From: Rossellomorea aquimaris | GTDB taxonomy: Bacteria; Bacillota; Bacilli; Bacillales; Bacillaceae_B | Assembly (NCBI RefSeq): GCF_008180865.1 | Contig: NZ_VTEX01000005.1 | Span: forward strand, 372,001 to 436,000 | Direction of reading: 5' to 3' | DNA length: 64,000 bases | Program-made: the position numbers and the translations under genes | Shown here: positions 54,855 to 63,174 of the stretch, in pieces | How positions within the stretch are numbered: position 1 is the first letter of the stretch | Layout of the letters: each line of letters starts with the position of its first letter | Notes under the pieces: generated by a model | Told to the model about the DNA's origin: nothing | Seen by the model: only the letters and a program-made list of their open reading frames with translations | Databases searched by the model: none

Positions 54855-55631
54855 GTGAACTTTCTATCTTTAGATTCGATCCATCACACCTACTTTTCAC
54901 CCAAAACGGCCACCCATGCCCTTTCAGACATAACGCTTGAAGTAAAAGAAGGTGAGTTTGTCTCCTTTATCGGTCCGAGTGGATGCGGGAAAACCACGTT
55001 ACTCTCCATTATTGCAGGACTTATCCGCCCGACAGAAGGAACGATTCTTTTAAACCAACAACCTATTCGAAAAATGAAAGAGAAACTGGGATACATGCTG
55101 CAGCAGGACTATCTGTTTCCATGGAAGACCATCGAAGAAAATATTTTTCTAGGTTTGACCATTATGGGGACCCTTACAGAAGAAAAGAGGAAAGAAGCAC
55201 GTGCTATGTTGGCTGAAATGGGGTTAGAAGGTGTAGAAACATCTTATCCAAGGGAACTATCGGGAGGAATGCGTCAAAGGGTGGCGCTGATTCGAACTCT
55301 CATCACAGAACCTCAATTACTTCTCCTGGATGAACCTTTCTCAGCACTCGATTATCAAACCAAATTGAAGCTAGAGGATCTGGTGTACTCCACATTAAAG
55401 TATTTTGGCAAAACCGCTATTCTTGTGACCCATGATATTGGCGAAGCCATCTCCATGAGTGACCGCATCATTCTATTCGGGTCGAAACCAGGATATATCC
55501 ACAAGATATTCGAGGTCCCGCCACCGTTAAAAGAGTTAATGCCCTTTGAAGTGAGGAATCATGAGATATACCCGGGATTTTTCCAAACCATATGGAAGGA
55601 GCTTGAAAAACTTGAATCACGAATCGATTAA
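54855..55631 (+). CDS. ytlC: ABC transporter ATPase YtlC
   Basis: A 258-residue ATPase. Walker A is GPSGCGKTT (about 41-49), the signature is LSGGMRQR and Walker [13 protein letters not shown], then the H-loop VTHDIGEA. It pairs with the SBP and permease encoded beside it. The GTG at 54855 follows GGAGG. Its end overlaps the next gene's start. It resembles the SsuB/TauB/ThiZ group. Confidence 0.92.
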   Translation: MNFLSLDSIHHTYFSPKTATHALSDITLEVKEGEFVSFIGPSGCGKTTLLSIIAGLIRPTEGTILLNQQPIRKMKEKLGYMLQQDYLFPWKTIEENIFLGLTIMGTLTEEKRKEARAMLAEMGLEGVETSYPRELSGGMRQRVALIRTLITEPQLLLLDEPFSALDYQTKLKLEDLVYSTLKYFGKTAILVTHDIGEAISMSDRIILFGSKPGYIHKIFEVPPPLKELMPFEVRNHEIYPGFFQTIWKELEKLESRID

Positions 55632-56412
55632 ACAAAAACACCTGGAATACATCCAATCAATTAAGAAAGAACAGCGATGGGTCTGGTTTTATCAAGCGCT
55701 TATTTTCTTTGTATTCTTCTCGCTTTGGGAAATCGCGAGCCGAAACAGCTGGATAGATCCCCTCATCTTCAGCTCACCCTCAAAAATATGGAAACTGTTT
55801 CTCGTAAAACTGGGAGACGGAAGCCTTCTTGCCAACTTGTCTGTCACACTCGGTGAAACGATCATCGGATTCATTCTCGGCACCTTACTCGGGACGCTAT
55901 TAGCCGCTTTATTATGGTGGTCACCATTTCTTTCTAAAGTGTTGGACCCCTATCTTGTAATACTGAATGCCATGCCGAAAGTGGCCCTCGGCCCGATATT
56001 AATTGTGGGGTTGGGACCCGGCTTCACATCCATCATCGCCATGGGTACCGTCATATCCGTCATCATCACCACGATTGTTGTGTATACTTCCTTCAGGGAA
56101 GTGGACCCGAATTATTTGAAGGTAATGCAGACCTTCGGAGCAAGAAGGGGGCAAATGTTCAAAGAAGTCATTCTCCCTGCCTCTTTCCCGACCATCATCT
56201 CGACATTGAAAGTCAATGTGGGCTTATCATGGGTCGGGGTAATTGTAGGTGAATTCCTGGTTTCCGCCAAGGGGCTCGGATATATGATCATTTATGGATT
56301 CCAAGTCTTTAACTTTACCCTTGTCCTGCTATCCCTGCTTGTCATTGCCGTATTTGCTACCATTATGTATAAGCTGGTTGAACAACTCGAAAAGAAATTA
56401 ATCAAATCATAA
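55612..56412 (+). CDS. ytlD: ABC transporter permease YtlD
   Basis: A 266-residue inner-membrane permease of the SsuC/TauC family with about six segments. The cytoplasmic EAA loop is seen as [23 protein letters not shown]. The TTG at 55612 is preferred, with AAGGAG ten bases upstream, overlapping ytlC by 20 bases; an ATG at 55561 inside ytlC is the longer alternative. Last gene of the operon; converges with ytkD with an 11-base overlap. Confidence 0.85.
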   Translation: MNHESIKQKHLEYIQSIKKEQRWVWFYQALIFFVFFSLWEIASRNSWIDPLIFSSPSKIWKLFLVKLGDGSLLANLSVTLGETIIGFILGTLLGTLLAALLWWSPFLSKVLDPYLVILNAMPKVALGPILIVGLGPGFTSIIAMGTVISVIITTIVVYTSFREVDPNYLKVMQTFGARRGQMFKEVILPASFPTIISTLKVNVGLSWVGVIVGEFLVSAKGLGYMIIYGFQVFNFTLVLLSLLVIAVFATIMYKLVEQLEKKLIKS

Positions 56413-56875
56413 GGTTGAGATCCCTTATTCTTTTGAGAGCCAAGTCCACCACTTCATCTTTCATGATAAAACTAAAGGAAGGATCGTCATGAATGTTGGA
56501 GAAATCACCGTTCCAAAGGACGGCTCCATCTGTTTCCAGATAATCTTCCTTGCTTACGATACCCTCAGCTTCAGCGAAGAAAATCGTTTTAATAAATGGT
56601 GAGTGATCATATACTTTATATTCCCCTATGCATACTGGATCCTTGATCACTCCCCCTGTCTCTTCATACGTTTCACGTACCGCAGCTTCCTCAAGGGTTT
56701 CCCCTTTTTCCCTCTTCCCTCCAGGAAACTCCAGACCTCTTCTTTTATGCCGTGTTAACAACCAATTCTCTTTGTAGCGACATAGCACCAGCACATGGTG
56801 TGATTCTTGTTGAAACCTGCCCTTTTCAAAGGATATTTCTACTCTCTTCCCATTTTCGTCGATAAACTGTTCCAT
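56402..56875 (-). CDS. ytkD: Nudix nucleoside triphosphatase YtkD
   Basis: A 157-residue Nudix hydrolase with the box [24 protein letters not shown]. subtilis YtkD hydrolyses 8-oxo-dGTP and other nucleoside triphosphates and lowers mutation. The ATG follows GAGGTG. It overlaps ytlD by 11 bases convergently and is otherwise single. Function by family; 8-oxo-dGTPase is probable. Confidence 0.86.
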   Translation of the reverse strand: MEQFIDENGKRVEISFEKGRFQQESHHVLVLCRYKENWLLTRHKRRGLEFPGGKREKGETLEEAAVRETYEETGGVIKDPVCIGEYKVYDHSPFIKTIFFAEAEGIVSKEDYLETDGAVLWNGDFSNIHDDPSFSFIMKDEVVDLALKRIRDLNLMI

Positions 56876-56971
56876 GTGATTTCACCTCATCCGTACACAC
56901 TTTCTTTCATCTAACCATAAATAAAAAGCATTGGTCCACAGATATCTCTTCTGAACCAACACTTTTATTCA

Positions 56972-57310
56972 TTACTCTGGATCCTCATGAGGCTCTGAAT
57001 TCAAGATACCTATACTCTCGATGAATTTCTTCGCTTCATCATCTCCAAGACGATGAATCATTTCATACACTTGATGGAGGTTCTCATCATATGCATCATT
57101 TTCCCGGTCAAAATGATATTGAATATAAGGGACATGCGCACGATAGAAGTTCTGCCAATCGACTGAGTGATTGGAATCGAACACTTCCCTAAGCTGGGTG
57201 ATTTCTTCATCTGTTGCAGATATCTTAAAGTTCCAGGGCGAATCTGTCGAGCTTCTTGAAATCTCACCCGTGGCTACTTCAATATAATAATCGTGTCGTT
57301 CTTCGTTCAT
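56972..57310 (-). CDS. conserved hypothetical protein
   Basis: A 112-residue acidic protein (MNEERHDYYIEVATGEIS... SEPHEDPE), with a helical C-terminal half and histidines in YHFDRENDAYDENLHQVYEMIHRL. No known motif. The ATG follows GGAGTGGG. It lies 56 bases after ytkC on the same strand. Not recognised. Confidence 0.78.
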   Translation of the reverse strand: MNEERHDYYIEVATGEISRSSTDSPWNFKISATDEEITQLREVFDSNHSVDWQNFYRAHVPYIQYHFDRENDAYDENLHQVYEMIHRLGDDEAKKFIESIGILNSEPHEDPE

Positions 57311-57366
57311 CTTCCCACTCCTTCACTGTGCTTACCCTTCATTTTCCTCAATTGTCGAAATTCTAT

Positions 57367-57756
57367 TCACTTCGATTTCTTCTTTAAGACCTCTACCGCT
57401 TTCCTCAGAAACTCCGGTACAGGTACTCCTGCACGGCCTACATTTTCTATGATCGAAATCATTTCATTACATAAGTAAAAAATTATCGTGGCATTACGAA
57501 TAAAGTGTTGATTTGTTAGTATAGTATCAATAAGGTGGGCAACCGTGACAAGAGAGAAAATTAGGACTTTCCGACCAATCCCTCTCAAACCGAATTTGCT
57601 GGATAACTTTCCTTCAATCCCACTTGCAATCATCCCGGTGAAATAATCCAAAGTCACGGCAATTAACAAAATAGTCAACAGAGAATTCCATTCTCCAAAT
57701 AAATTTAAAATCATTGCACCCAGTCCCGATCCAACTAACAGCATACTTTTTTCCAA
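57367..57756 (-). CDS. ytkC: holin-like protein YtkC (phage holin 4 family)
   Basis: A 129-residue protein with several hydrophobic segments (LLVGSGLGAMILNLFG, LLTILLIAVTLDYFTGMIASG, KVLIFSLVTVAHLI). The DYFTGMIASGIEGKLSSKFGLRGIGRKV block is typical of the TcdE/UtxA/holin-4 family. YtkC in B. subtilis is at this place; no phage genes are near, so it is a chromosomal family member. The TTG at 57756 is preferred over an ATG that abuts AAGGAG. Confidence 0.83.
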   Translation of the reverse strand: MEKSMLLVGSGLGAMILNLFGEWNSLLTILLIAVTLDYFTGMIASGIEGKLSSKFGLRGIGRKVLIFSLVTVAHLIDTILTNQHFIRNATIIFYLCNEMISIIENVGRAGVPVPEFLRKAVEVLKKKSK

Positions 57757-57984
57757 ATAAAGCATCTCCTTTTTCTAATGGTTGGCTTTGCAACAAGGAA
57801 TTTGATACCAAGGCTAAACCTGCTTTCATAGCAGATTTTGTCAAAAAGTGAGTGAATTCCGTTTGATGAGCCCATGGTTAGTAAGCCTTATAAAGGGTAA
57901 AGACAAATAAGAGTTGTCCTAGCATAATATGTAGAGTAATTCATAAACGTTCATGGTAAAATGAACGAAAGGGAGGTGAAGCGC

Positions 57985-58230
57985 ATGAAGTTAATCGAAG
58001 AAATTTATGAAATGTACCGAGGAAGAATCAAAGGTACCGACGAAGACTTAGACCTCATTGCCCTTACAATCTTAGAAGATACCTCTAGGAACGAGCTACT
58101 GGAACTTATTCAAGAAATGGAAACAGAAGAATTACAATACTTCTTCCGCTTATACATATTTGAAACACTAAAAGAAAAATGGTCCAACAGCGAAGAAAGA
58201 GTGAGACTGGAAAAAAAGAGCCTTCATTAA
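57985..58230 (+). CDS. small conserved protein (DUF6154-like)
   Basis: An 81-residue acidic helical protein (MKLIEEIYEMYRGRIKG... EKKSLH). I believe it belongs to the DUF6154 group of Bacillus, on look alone. The ATG follows GGGAGGTG. Single gene with a hairpin after it. Function unknown. Confidence 0.7.
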   Translation: MKLIEEIYEMYRGRIKGTDEDLDLIALTILEDTSRNELLELIQEMETEELQYFFRLYIFETLKEKWSNSEERVRLEKKSLH

Positions 58231-58247
58231 TTGAAAAGATGACAGAA

Positions 58248-58288
58248 GAAGCCTTGTTCCGAACTTTCACGGAACAAGGCTTCTTCCC
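58248..58288. terminator. intrinsic terminator
   Basis: GAAGCCTTGTTCCG pairs exactly with CGGAACAAGGCTTC around an eight-base loop, between convergent small genes. Confidence 0.8.
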
Positions 58289-58291
58289 GTT

Positions 58292-58474
58292 TCATCCCTT
58301 CACATCAAGGACATGTCCTTTAACGGGATGCGGCGCAGGCTGACTGACCTGCATTTCTTTCATCATTACGGTCACTTGAGCCGTTTGTGTCGCCATCTGA
58401 CTTTTCAATAAATTCATACTGAGTGTTCGTTGAAGCTCTGCAACCTGCTTACCCATCATTGAAGAAACATCCAT
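58292..58474 (-). CDS. YjfB-like putative motility protein
   Basis: A 60-residue protein starting MDVSSMMGKQVAELQRTLSMN, with a hydrophobic-polar helix and ending PVKGHVLDVKG. It matches the YjfB_motility family by appearance. The ATG follows GGGGGACATTACC. Single gene. Role in motility is from family name and is not established. Confidence 0.65.
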   Translation of the reverse strand: MDVSSMMGKQVAELQRTLSMNLLKSQMATQTAQVTVMMKEMQVSQPAPHPVKGHVLDVKG

Positions 58475-58666
58475 GGTAATGTCCCCCTCGTTTCGTTTAT
58501 CGAAGCCGGTACATACTAATAAAAAATTCATATGCACCTTTGAGAATACCAAACATTACTAATCATTAGTAGATATACCTGCGCATTTACGTCATAAAAA
58601 TGTTGATTTTTGTCCATGAACATCCCTATCTTCTATGGTAAAATAATGAAAAAAGGGGGTTGCATA

Positions 58667-58840
58667 ATGTCAGTAACTCTTGTCCTGATCATCGCTGTTG
58701 CTATATGTATTTTAGTGATATTCGTAAGTGCCCTTACGACTTCAAAAGCCTATACAGCGGTTAAACATACAGTGGATCCACTTGAAGATAATCCTCATTT
58801 GGAGAAAATGAAGCAAGAAGAAGAAAAGCAAGAGAGATAA
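58667..58840 (+). CDS. ytzI: YtzI-like small membrane protein
   Basis: A 57-residue protein with one N-terminal transmembrane helix (TLVLIIAVAICILVIFVSAL) and a charged C terminus (LEKMKQEEEKQER). The ATG follows AAGGGGG. It fits YtzI, which lies near luxS/ytkC in B. subtilis. Function unknown. Confidence 0.72.
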   Translation: MSVTLVLIIAVAICILVIFVSALTTSKAYTAVKHTVDPLEDNPHLEKMKQEEEKQER

Positions 58841-58842
58841 AA

Positions 58843-58882
58843 TAAAATCCACCGTTCTACTTTAGAACGGTGGATTTTTTTA
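58843..58882. terminator. bidirectional intrinsic terminator
   Basis: AAATCCACCGTTCT pairs with AGAACGGTGGATTT around a five-base loop, with T and A runs; between ytzI and luxS, which converge. Confidence 0.85.
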
Positions 58883-58887
58883 TGTTT

Positions 58888-59361
58888 TTATGCAAAAACC
58901 TGTTTTAGATCTTCGTTACTTTGGCTAAGCCAGAATTTCATTAATTTCTTTGCTCCTTCTAAATCATGGAGCTTCGCCTGGCCGCATTGTTTTTCATTGG
59001 CAGCCGGAATTTCTTCTATCTCGACCGCTTCTTTCATCGTATCATTTAAGAGGTCGATTATTTCTTCTACTTTAGGCTCTCCGCTGACAACCAGATAGTA
59101 GCCAGTCTGGCATCCCATTGGAGAAATATCAATAATATCGAAATGAGCATACGGCTCTGCATATTTACGGATGGTGAAGGCTAATAAATGCTCAAGTGTA
59201 TGAATGGAATCAGGTTTCATCGCTTGTTTGTTAGGCTGACAGAAACGAATATCAAACTTGTTGATAAGTCCGTCGCTACCTACTTTATGGACACCGCAAT
59301 GTCTCACAAAAGGTGCTTTCACTGCATTATGATCTAATTCAAAGCTTTCTACTGAAGGCAT
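58888..59361 (-). CDS. luxS: S-ribosylhomocysteine lyase LuxS
   Basis: A 157-residue metalloenzyme that cleaves S-ribosylhomocysteine to homocysteine and the AI-2 precursor DPD. The metal site HTLEH (about 53-57) and CQTG with the active cysteine lie in the usual places. The ATG at 59361 follows GGGAGTG; an ATG five codons earlier lacks spacing. It fits the SAM-recycling need set by metK and metE; signal function is not shown. Single gene. Confidence 0.96.
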   Translation of the reverse strand: MPSVESFELDHNAVKAPFVRHCGVHKVGSDGLINKFDIRFCQPNKQAMKPDSIHTLEHLLAFTIRKYAEPYAHFDIIDISPMGCQTGYYLVVSGEPKVEEIIDLLNDTMKEAVEIEEIPAANEKQCGQAKLHDLEGAKKLMKFWLSQSNEDLKQVFA

Positions 59362-59601
59362 TAAAATCACTCCCATTTAGTTTCTAATTATAAGTATAAC
59401 GTAAATTCATAGTTATTTCATCAACTTAATCTGAATTAAAATAAATACCTATATTTTCTAATTGGAAATTCTTAATGATTAGCTTCTTAAGCACGGAAGA
59501 AAAACCGATCGTGAAGAACATTGGAAGACATTCAGTCAAAAACATTTTAATCCTCCAAAGAGTTTTGATATAGTAAAAGAAAACCAATCAGGAGACGTGT
59601 T
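59362..59601. other. intergenic stretch between luxS and yidD
   Basis: About 240 bases with no clear promoter pair, repeat or hairpin seen. It should hold the promoters of luxS (minus) and yidD (plus). Confidence 0.4.
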
Positions 59602-59847
59602 ATGAAAAGGTTATTGTTATTTGTATTTAAGGTGTACCAACGGGTCATCTCTCCTCTCAAGCCTCCAACTTGCCGATTCTATCCAACCTGTTCCCATTAT
59701 GGCGTGCAGGCAGTGAGCCGGTTCGGTTCGTTACGTGGAGGATGGTTAACAATAAAGCGGATTATGAAATGCCACCCTTTTCATCCTGGTGGAATTGACC
59801 ACGTGCCAGAAAAATGGCCATCTAAAAATACGAATCATTCCGACTAG
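59602..59847 (+). CDS. yidD: membrane protein insertion efficiency factor YidD
   Basis: An 81-residue protein with the YidD pattern: hydrophobic N terminus, [15 protein letters not shown] and [19 protein letters not shown] with conserved cysteines. It helps YidC-type insertion of membrane proteins (YtjA in B. subtilis). The ATG follows CAGGAGACG. Single gene ending with an imperfect hairpin. Confidence 0.9.
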   Translation: MKRLLLFVFKVYQRVISPLKPPTCRFYPTCSHYGVQAVSRFGSLRGGWLTIKRIMKCHPFHPGGIDHVPEKWPSKNTNHSD

Positions 59848-59877
59848 CTCCTATCCGGAGGTAGTCTTTCTTTTTTT
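59842..59877 (+). terminator. terminator of yidD
   Basis: GACTAGCTCC pairs with GGAGGTAGTC (one mismatch) and is followed by TTTCTTTTTTT. Confidence 0.7.
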
Positions 59878-60420
59878 AAAAGGCTCTTTTCACAAAGATT
59901 GTTGTTTTCTAGCATAGAATCTGCAATGGCTCTGTCAACCAGGTTTATGCTGGATGGTGAGGGTAACTACTCCGCTTTCCGCGGACGTTCGGCCGAGCCT
60001 CCTCAGCTTCGCTTCCGGGGTCTCGGCACGCCCGTACTTCCGCAGGAGTCTGCGCAGTTCCCCTCACCATCTTTAATAGAATTTTCATGACAGAGCTTCA
60101 AGGTGTGCAAGAAAAAAAGTAACTAGAAAAAAATAATTCTTCTTCCTTAAAAGGAAAATCAATCTCTACTTACCATAAATGAGATGGTTTGCTAAAATTC
60201 TTGTTTTAATTGTTTTCCATTAAGGATACATGCTCAGAAAGTTGATTCTCGCTGCAGGATGATCGACTCCTGCGGGAATAGCTGGACAGGTGAGACCCCG
60301 GAGGCGCAGCCGAGGAGGCTCACCGCCAGCCCCGCGGAAAGCGAGCATCCTGGAGCGGAAATCAACTATTACTTTCTCCTCTACAATAGCCCAACCTTTG
60401 CGAAAAGAGCCTTTTTAAAA
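59874..60420. repeat. composite palindromic element, copy B, bounded by inverted repeats
   Basis: AAAAGGCTCTTTTCACAAAG at the left and its near-exact complement at 60395-60418 bound the element. Inside are module 1 (59928-60097, outer stem GCTCTGTCA/TGACAGAGC, inner stem GATGGTGAGGG and complement), a spacer and module 2 (about 60236-60375, AAAGTTGATT to AATCAACTATTACTTT). Same order as copy A at 52315. Confidence 0.85.
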
Positions 60421-60490
60421 GAGAAAAATATAAAAATCCGTCCATATATCTTGCTTATTCCCCATAACGGTAGTAAAATAACCTTTGTGC

Positions 60491-60512
60491 TAAATCGTAA
60501 TCATTACAGTTA
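60491..60512 (+). promoter_or_regulatory. Zur-box-like operator
   Basis: TAAATCGTAATCATTACAGTTA closely matches the B. subtilis Zur pattern AAATCGTAATNATTACGATTT and lies 32 bases before the zinc lipoprotein start codon. Confidence 0.75.
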
Positions 60513-60543
60513 TTAAACTATTACCTTTAAAGGAGGATTCCTC

Positions 60544-61518
60544 TTGAACTATATTCGTATGAGTTTATTTTTATTATTGATTTTAGTATTGTCCGCTTGC
60601 GGAGCTTCTTCTAAGCAGGAAGACGCTGGAGAGAAAGATAAATTGGAAGTGTACACTACCGTGTATCCATTGGAGGATTTCACGAAAAAAATAGGCGGGG
60701 AACATGTGAAGGTGGAAAGCATATACCCTCCAGGTGCCGATGAGCATACGTTCGAGCCTTCTCAAAAAGATATGATTAAAATGGCTGATGGAGATGTTTT
60801 CTTCTACATCGGAATGGGACTTGAAGGATTCGTTGAGGGATCGAAATCGATTCTAGAAAACGAAGATGTAGTCGTTGTACCGACCAGTGAACATGTTGAA
60901 TTGAATCATGAAGAAGATCATGGTGAAGAAAGTGCTGAAGAGCATGAAGAACATGGCGACTCTCACGAGGACGATCACGGGGATGAGCACAACCATGACG
61001 TTGACCCTCATCTCTGGTTAGACCCGGTGTACTCTAAAGAAATGGCGAAAACCATTGCAGATACACTTTCTAAAGAAATGCCGGAACATAAGGAAGATTT
61101 CCAGGCGAACCTCGCTGCATTAACGAAAGATTTAGATGCGCTTGACGCAGAATTTAAGGACATGGCAGAAAGCGCGCCAAAGAAAACCTTCTACGTTTCT
61201 CATGCTGCTTACAGCTATTGGGAAGAACGCTACGGACTGCATCAAGAAGCCATCGCCGGATTGAATACGGCTGATGAGCCATCTCAGCAAGAGCTTAAGA
61301 AGATCATTGAAAAAGGGAAAGAAGACAATGTACAATACATCCTTTTTGAACAAAACGTCTCTTCGCGTTTAACAGAAGTCGTTCAAAACGAATTGGGTGC
61401 AAAAGCCCTGACCCTGCATAATCTATCTGTCCTTACCGAAGAAGATAGAAACAATGACGAAGACTATTTTTCACTCATGAAGAAGAACATCGAGACTTTA
61501 AAACAGGCATTACAATAG
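60544..61518 (+). CDS. zinc ABC transporter substrate-binding lipoprotein (ZnuA/AdcA type)
   Basis: A 324-residue lipoprotein; the signal ends VLSAC. Metal-binding histidines are in GADEHTFEPS, HLWLDP, YVSHAAYSYW and the C-terminal part, with a histidine- and acid-rich loop (about residues 118-155, HEEDHGEESAEEHEEH) typical of zinc A-I proteins. The TTG at 60544 follows AAAGGAGG. A Zur-like box is upstream. No permease or ATPase is adjacent. A manganese role is less likely because of the loop and the box. Confidence 0.9.
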   Translation: MNYIRMSLFLLLILVLSACGASSKQEDAGEKDKLEVYTTVYPLEDFTKKIGGEHVKVESIYPPGADEHTFEPSQKDMIKMADGDVFFYIGMGLEGFVEGSKSILENEDVVVVPTSEHVELNHEEDHGEESAEEHEEHGDSHEDDHGDEHNHDVDPHLWLDPVYSKEMAKTIADTLSKEMPEHKEDFQANLAALTKDLDALDAEFKDMAESAPKKTFYVSHAAYSYWEERYGLHQEAIAGLNTADEPSQQELKKIIEKGKEDNVQYILFEQNVSSRLTEVVQNELGAKALTLHNLSVLTEEDRNNDEDYFSLMKKNIETLKQALQ

Positions 61519-61530
61519 AACTTTTTGAGA

Positions 61531-61561
61531 GAGAGCAGCTGGTGAGCTGCTCTTTTTTAGT
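61531..61561 (+). terminator. terminator of the zinc lipoprotein gene
   Basis: GAGCAGCT pairs with AGCTGCTC around a four-base loop, then TTTTTTAG. Confidence 0.8.
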
Positions 61562-61574
61562 TTTTGCGATAAAA

Positions 61575-61670
61575 TTTTCGGCTATATTATCGACTTTCCG
61601 ATTATATCATCGACTTTCCCCCATATATTATCGACTCTGCCTATTATATTATCAACTTACAAAAATCGAC
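61575..61670. repeat. tandem array with 20-21 bp period
   Basis: Four full units (20, 20, 21 and 21 bases) and a partial one share TATATTATCGAC near their ends (starts at 61575, 61595, 61615, 61636). The array lies after the zinc gene terminator and before ythA. Confidence 0.8.
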
Positions 61671-61791
61671 ATTCCCCAACAGCATTTCAGATCAACAATC
61701 AAACTTTCTCCCCCTACTAAAAATCATGAATATTATTTTCCATTAAGTGGACAATAAGGAAATGTTAAAGACTAGTAAGGGAGACTTGAGA

Positions 61792-63150
61792 ATGGATGAA
61801 TTAGTAATTGCTCGTTCCTTGTTTGGTACTACAATGGCCTTTCATATCATTTTTGCCACACTCGGAGTCGGTATTCCGTTAATGATTCTTGTTGCAGAAA
61901 TTATGTATCAGCGGACGAATGATCTGGATTATTCCGTGATGGCAAAACGCTGGACGAAGGCGTTCGCCGTGCTGCTGGGGGTAGGTATTCCGACAGGGAC
62001 GATTGCAGGTGTTCAATTGTCGCTCCTATGGCCAGGATTCATGGAGGTTATCGGGCGGGTGATGGCATTGCCTTTCCAAATCGAAATCTATGCCTTTTTT
62101 GTTGAAGCGTTATTTATGTCTATTTATGTGTATGCGGCGAATCGGATCGCTCCCTGGATGAGAATCGTGAGTCTTGTCCTGGTCGCCATCGGTGGACTGG
62201 CTTCAGCTGTATTAATCACAAATGTACATGCGTTTGAAGGGACACCTGCCGGATTTGAAATGGTGAACGGAGAAATCACCAACGTGGATCCTTGGAAAGC
62301 CTTCTTCAATCCAAGCTTTTTTGTTACTGCGGGCCATGTAGCATTATCTGCTTATGTAGTGGGATCGTTCACGATTGCTACAGTTTCCGCATTTAAGATG
62401 CTCCGCACATCATTTGGGTCAAGGATTTATAAATTCCATCAAAAATCCCTTATGATTTGTTTATTAGTCGGAGGCGTCTTCTCCTTCTTCACGGCGATTA
62501 ATGGTCATGAATCGGCTCAAATGCTTCATAAGTATCAGCCTGAGAAACTGGCTGCAGCTGAAGGCTTGTTTGAGACCCAAACCCATGCACCACTTTCCAT
62601 TGGAGGCTTCACGGATCCTGTAGAGAGGGAAGTAAAATGGGGGATCGAAATCCCCTGGGCCTTGAGTTTCCTTGCCGGGAACAGCTTCGATACGGAAGTT
62701 ATCGGCTTAAACGACTTCCCTGAGGAATATTGGCCGCCTCTCTTCGTTCATACGTTATTCAACGCGATGGTGGGAATCGGCTCCCTGCTCATTTTACTTT
62801 CTCTCATTGCCTACGTATGGAATAAATTATTGAAAAAAGACCGGTTCCCTAAATGGTTGATGTGGTCGTTTGTAGCCGGTGGCCCCCTATCGATCTTAGC
62901 CATCGAATTCGGATGGATATTCGCTTGTACCGGCCGTCAGCCTTGGACAATTTACCGCATCCTCAGTACAGAGGACTCGGTTACCACGACGGGAAACTTG
63001 GCCGTATTGTTCGTTCTGTTCGTTTCGGTTTATGCGATATTGGCCGTGTCCGTCGTTCTTGTTCTCTTGTATTACTTCAAACGGAATCCGCCTGAAAAAG
63101 ACATCAACAAAGCGGAAGGAAAGAATAAGGATATTCCTCTATCCACATAA
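61792..63150 (+). CDS. ythA: cytochrome bd-type ubiquinol oxidase subunit I (YthA)
   Basis: A 452-residue membrane protein with about nine hydrophobic segments. The heme-ligand histidine in TTMAFHIIFATLG (near residue 19), the GRQPW sequence with a Trp-Thr-Ile end, and the short Q loop identify a CydA relative. It oxidises quinol and reduces oxygen. YthA-YthB is the second bd-type oxidase of B. subtilis; here the Q-loop is short. The ATG at 61792 follows AAGGGAG. It leads an operon with ythB, 24 bases downstream. Confidence 0.92.
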   Translation: MDELVIARSLFGTTMAFHIIFATLGVGIPLMILVAEIMYQRTNDLDYSVMAKRWTKAFAVLLGVGIPTGTIAGVQLSLLWPGFMEVIGRVMALPFQIEIYAFFVEALFMSIYVYAANRIAPWMRIVSLVLVAIGGLASAVLITNVHAFEGTPAGFEMVNGEITNVDPWKAFFNPSFFVTAGHVALSAYVVGSFTIATVSAFKMLRTSFGSRIYKFHQKSLMICLLVGGVFSFFTAINGHESAQMLHKYQPEKLAAAEGLFETQTHAPLSIGGFTDPVEREVKWGIEIPWALSFLAGNSFDTEVIGLNDFPEEYWPPLFVHTLFNAMVGIGSLLILLSLIAYVWNKLLKKDRFPKWLMWSFVAGGPLSILAIEFGWIFACTGRQPWTIYRILSTEDSVTTTGNLAVLFVLFVSVYAILAVSVVLVLLYYFKRNPPEKDINKAEGKNKDIPLST

Positions 63151-63174
63151 CCAGCAAGAATTGGAGGTGAAGTT

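Noticed and set aside
57367-57756. Prophage remnant because of a holin-like gene
   Set aside because: No phage structural, integrase or lysin genes are near, and ytkC is a normal chromosomal gene at this place in B. subtilis.
58888-59361. AI-2 quorum-sensing system based on luxS
   Set aside because: Only luxS is present; no receptor or transport genes are near, so a metabolic role in SAM recycling is enough.
60259-60516. 85-codon ORF in the composite element, with a like ORF at 52552-52746
   Set aside because: The reading frames follow the repeat modules, carry no ribosome site, and the frames are not kept between the copies beyond module 2.
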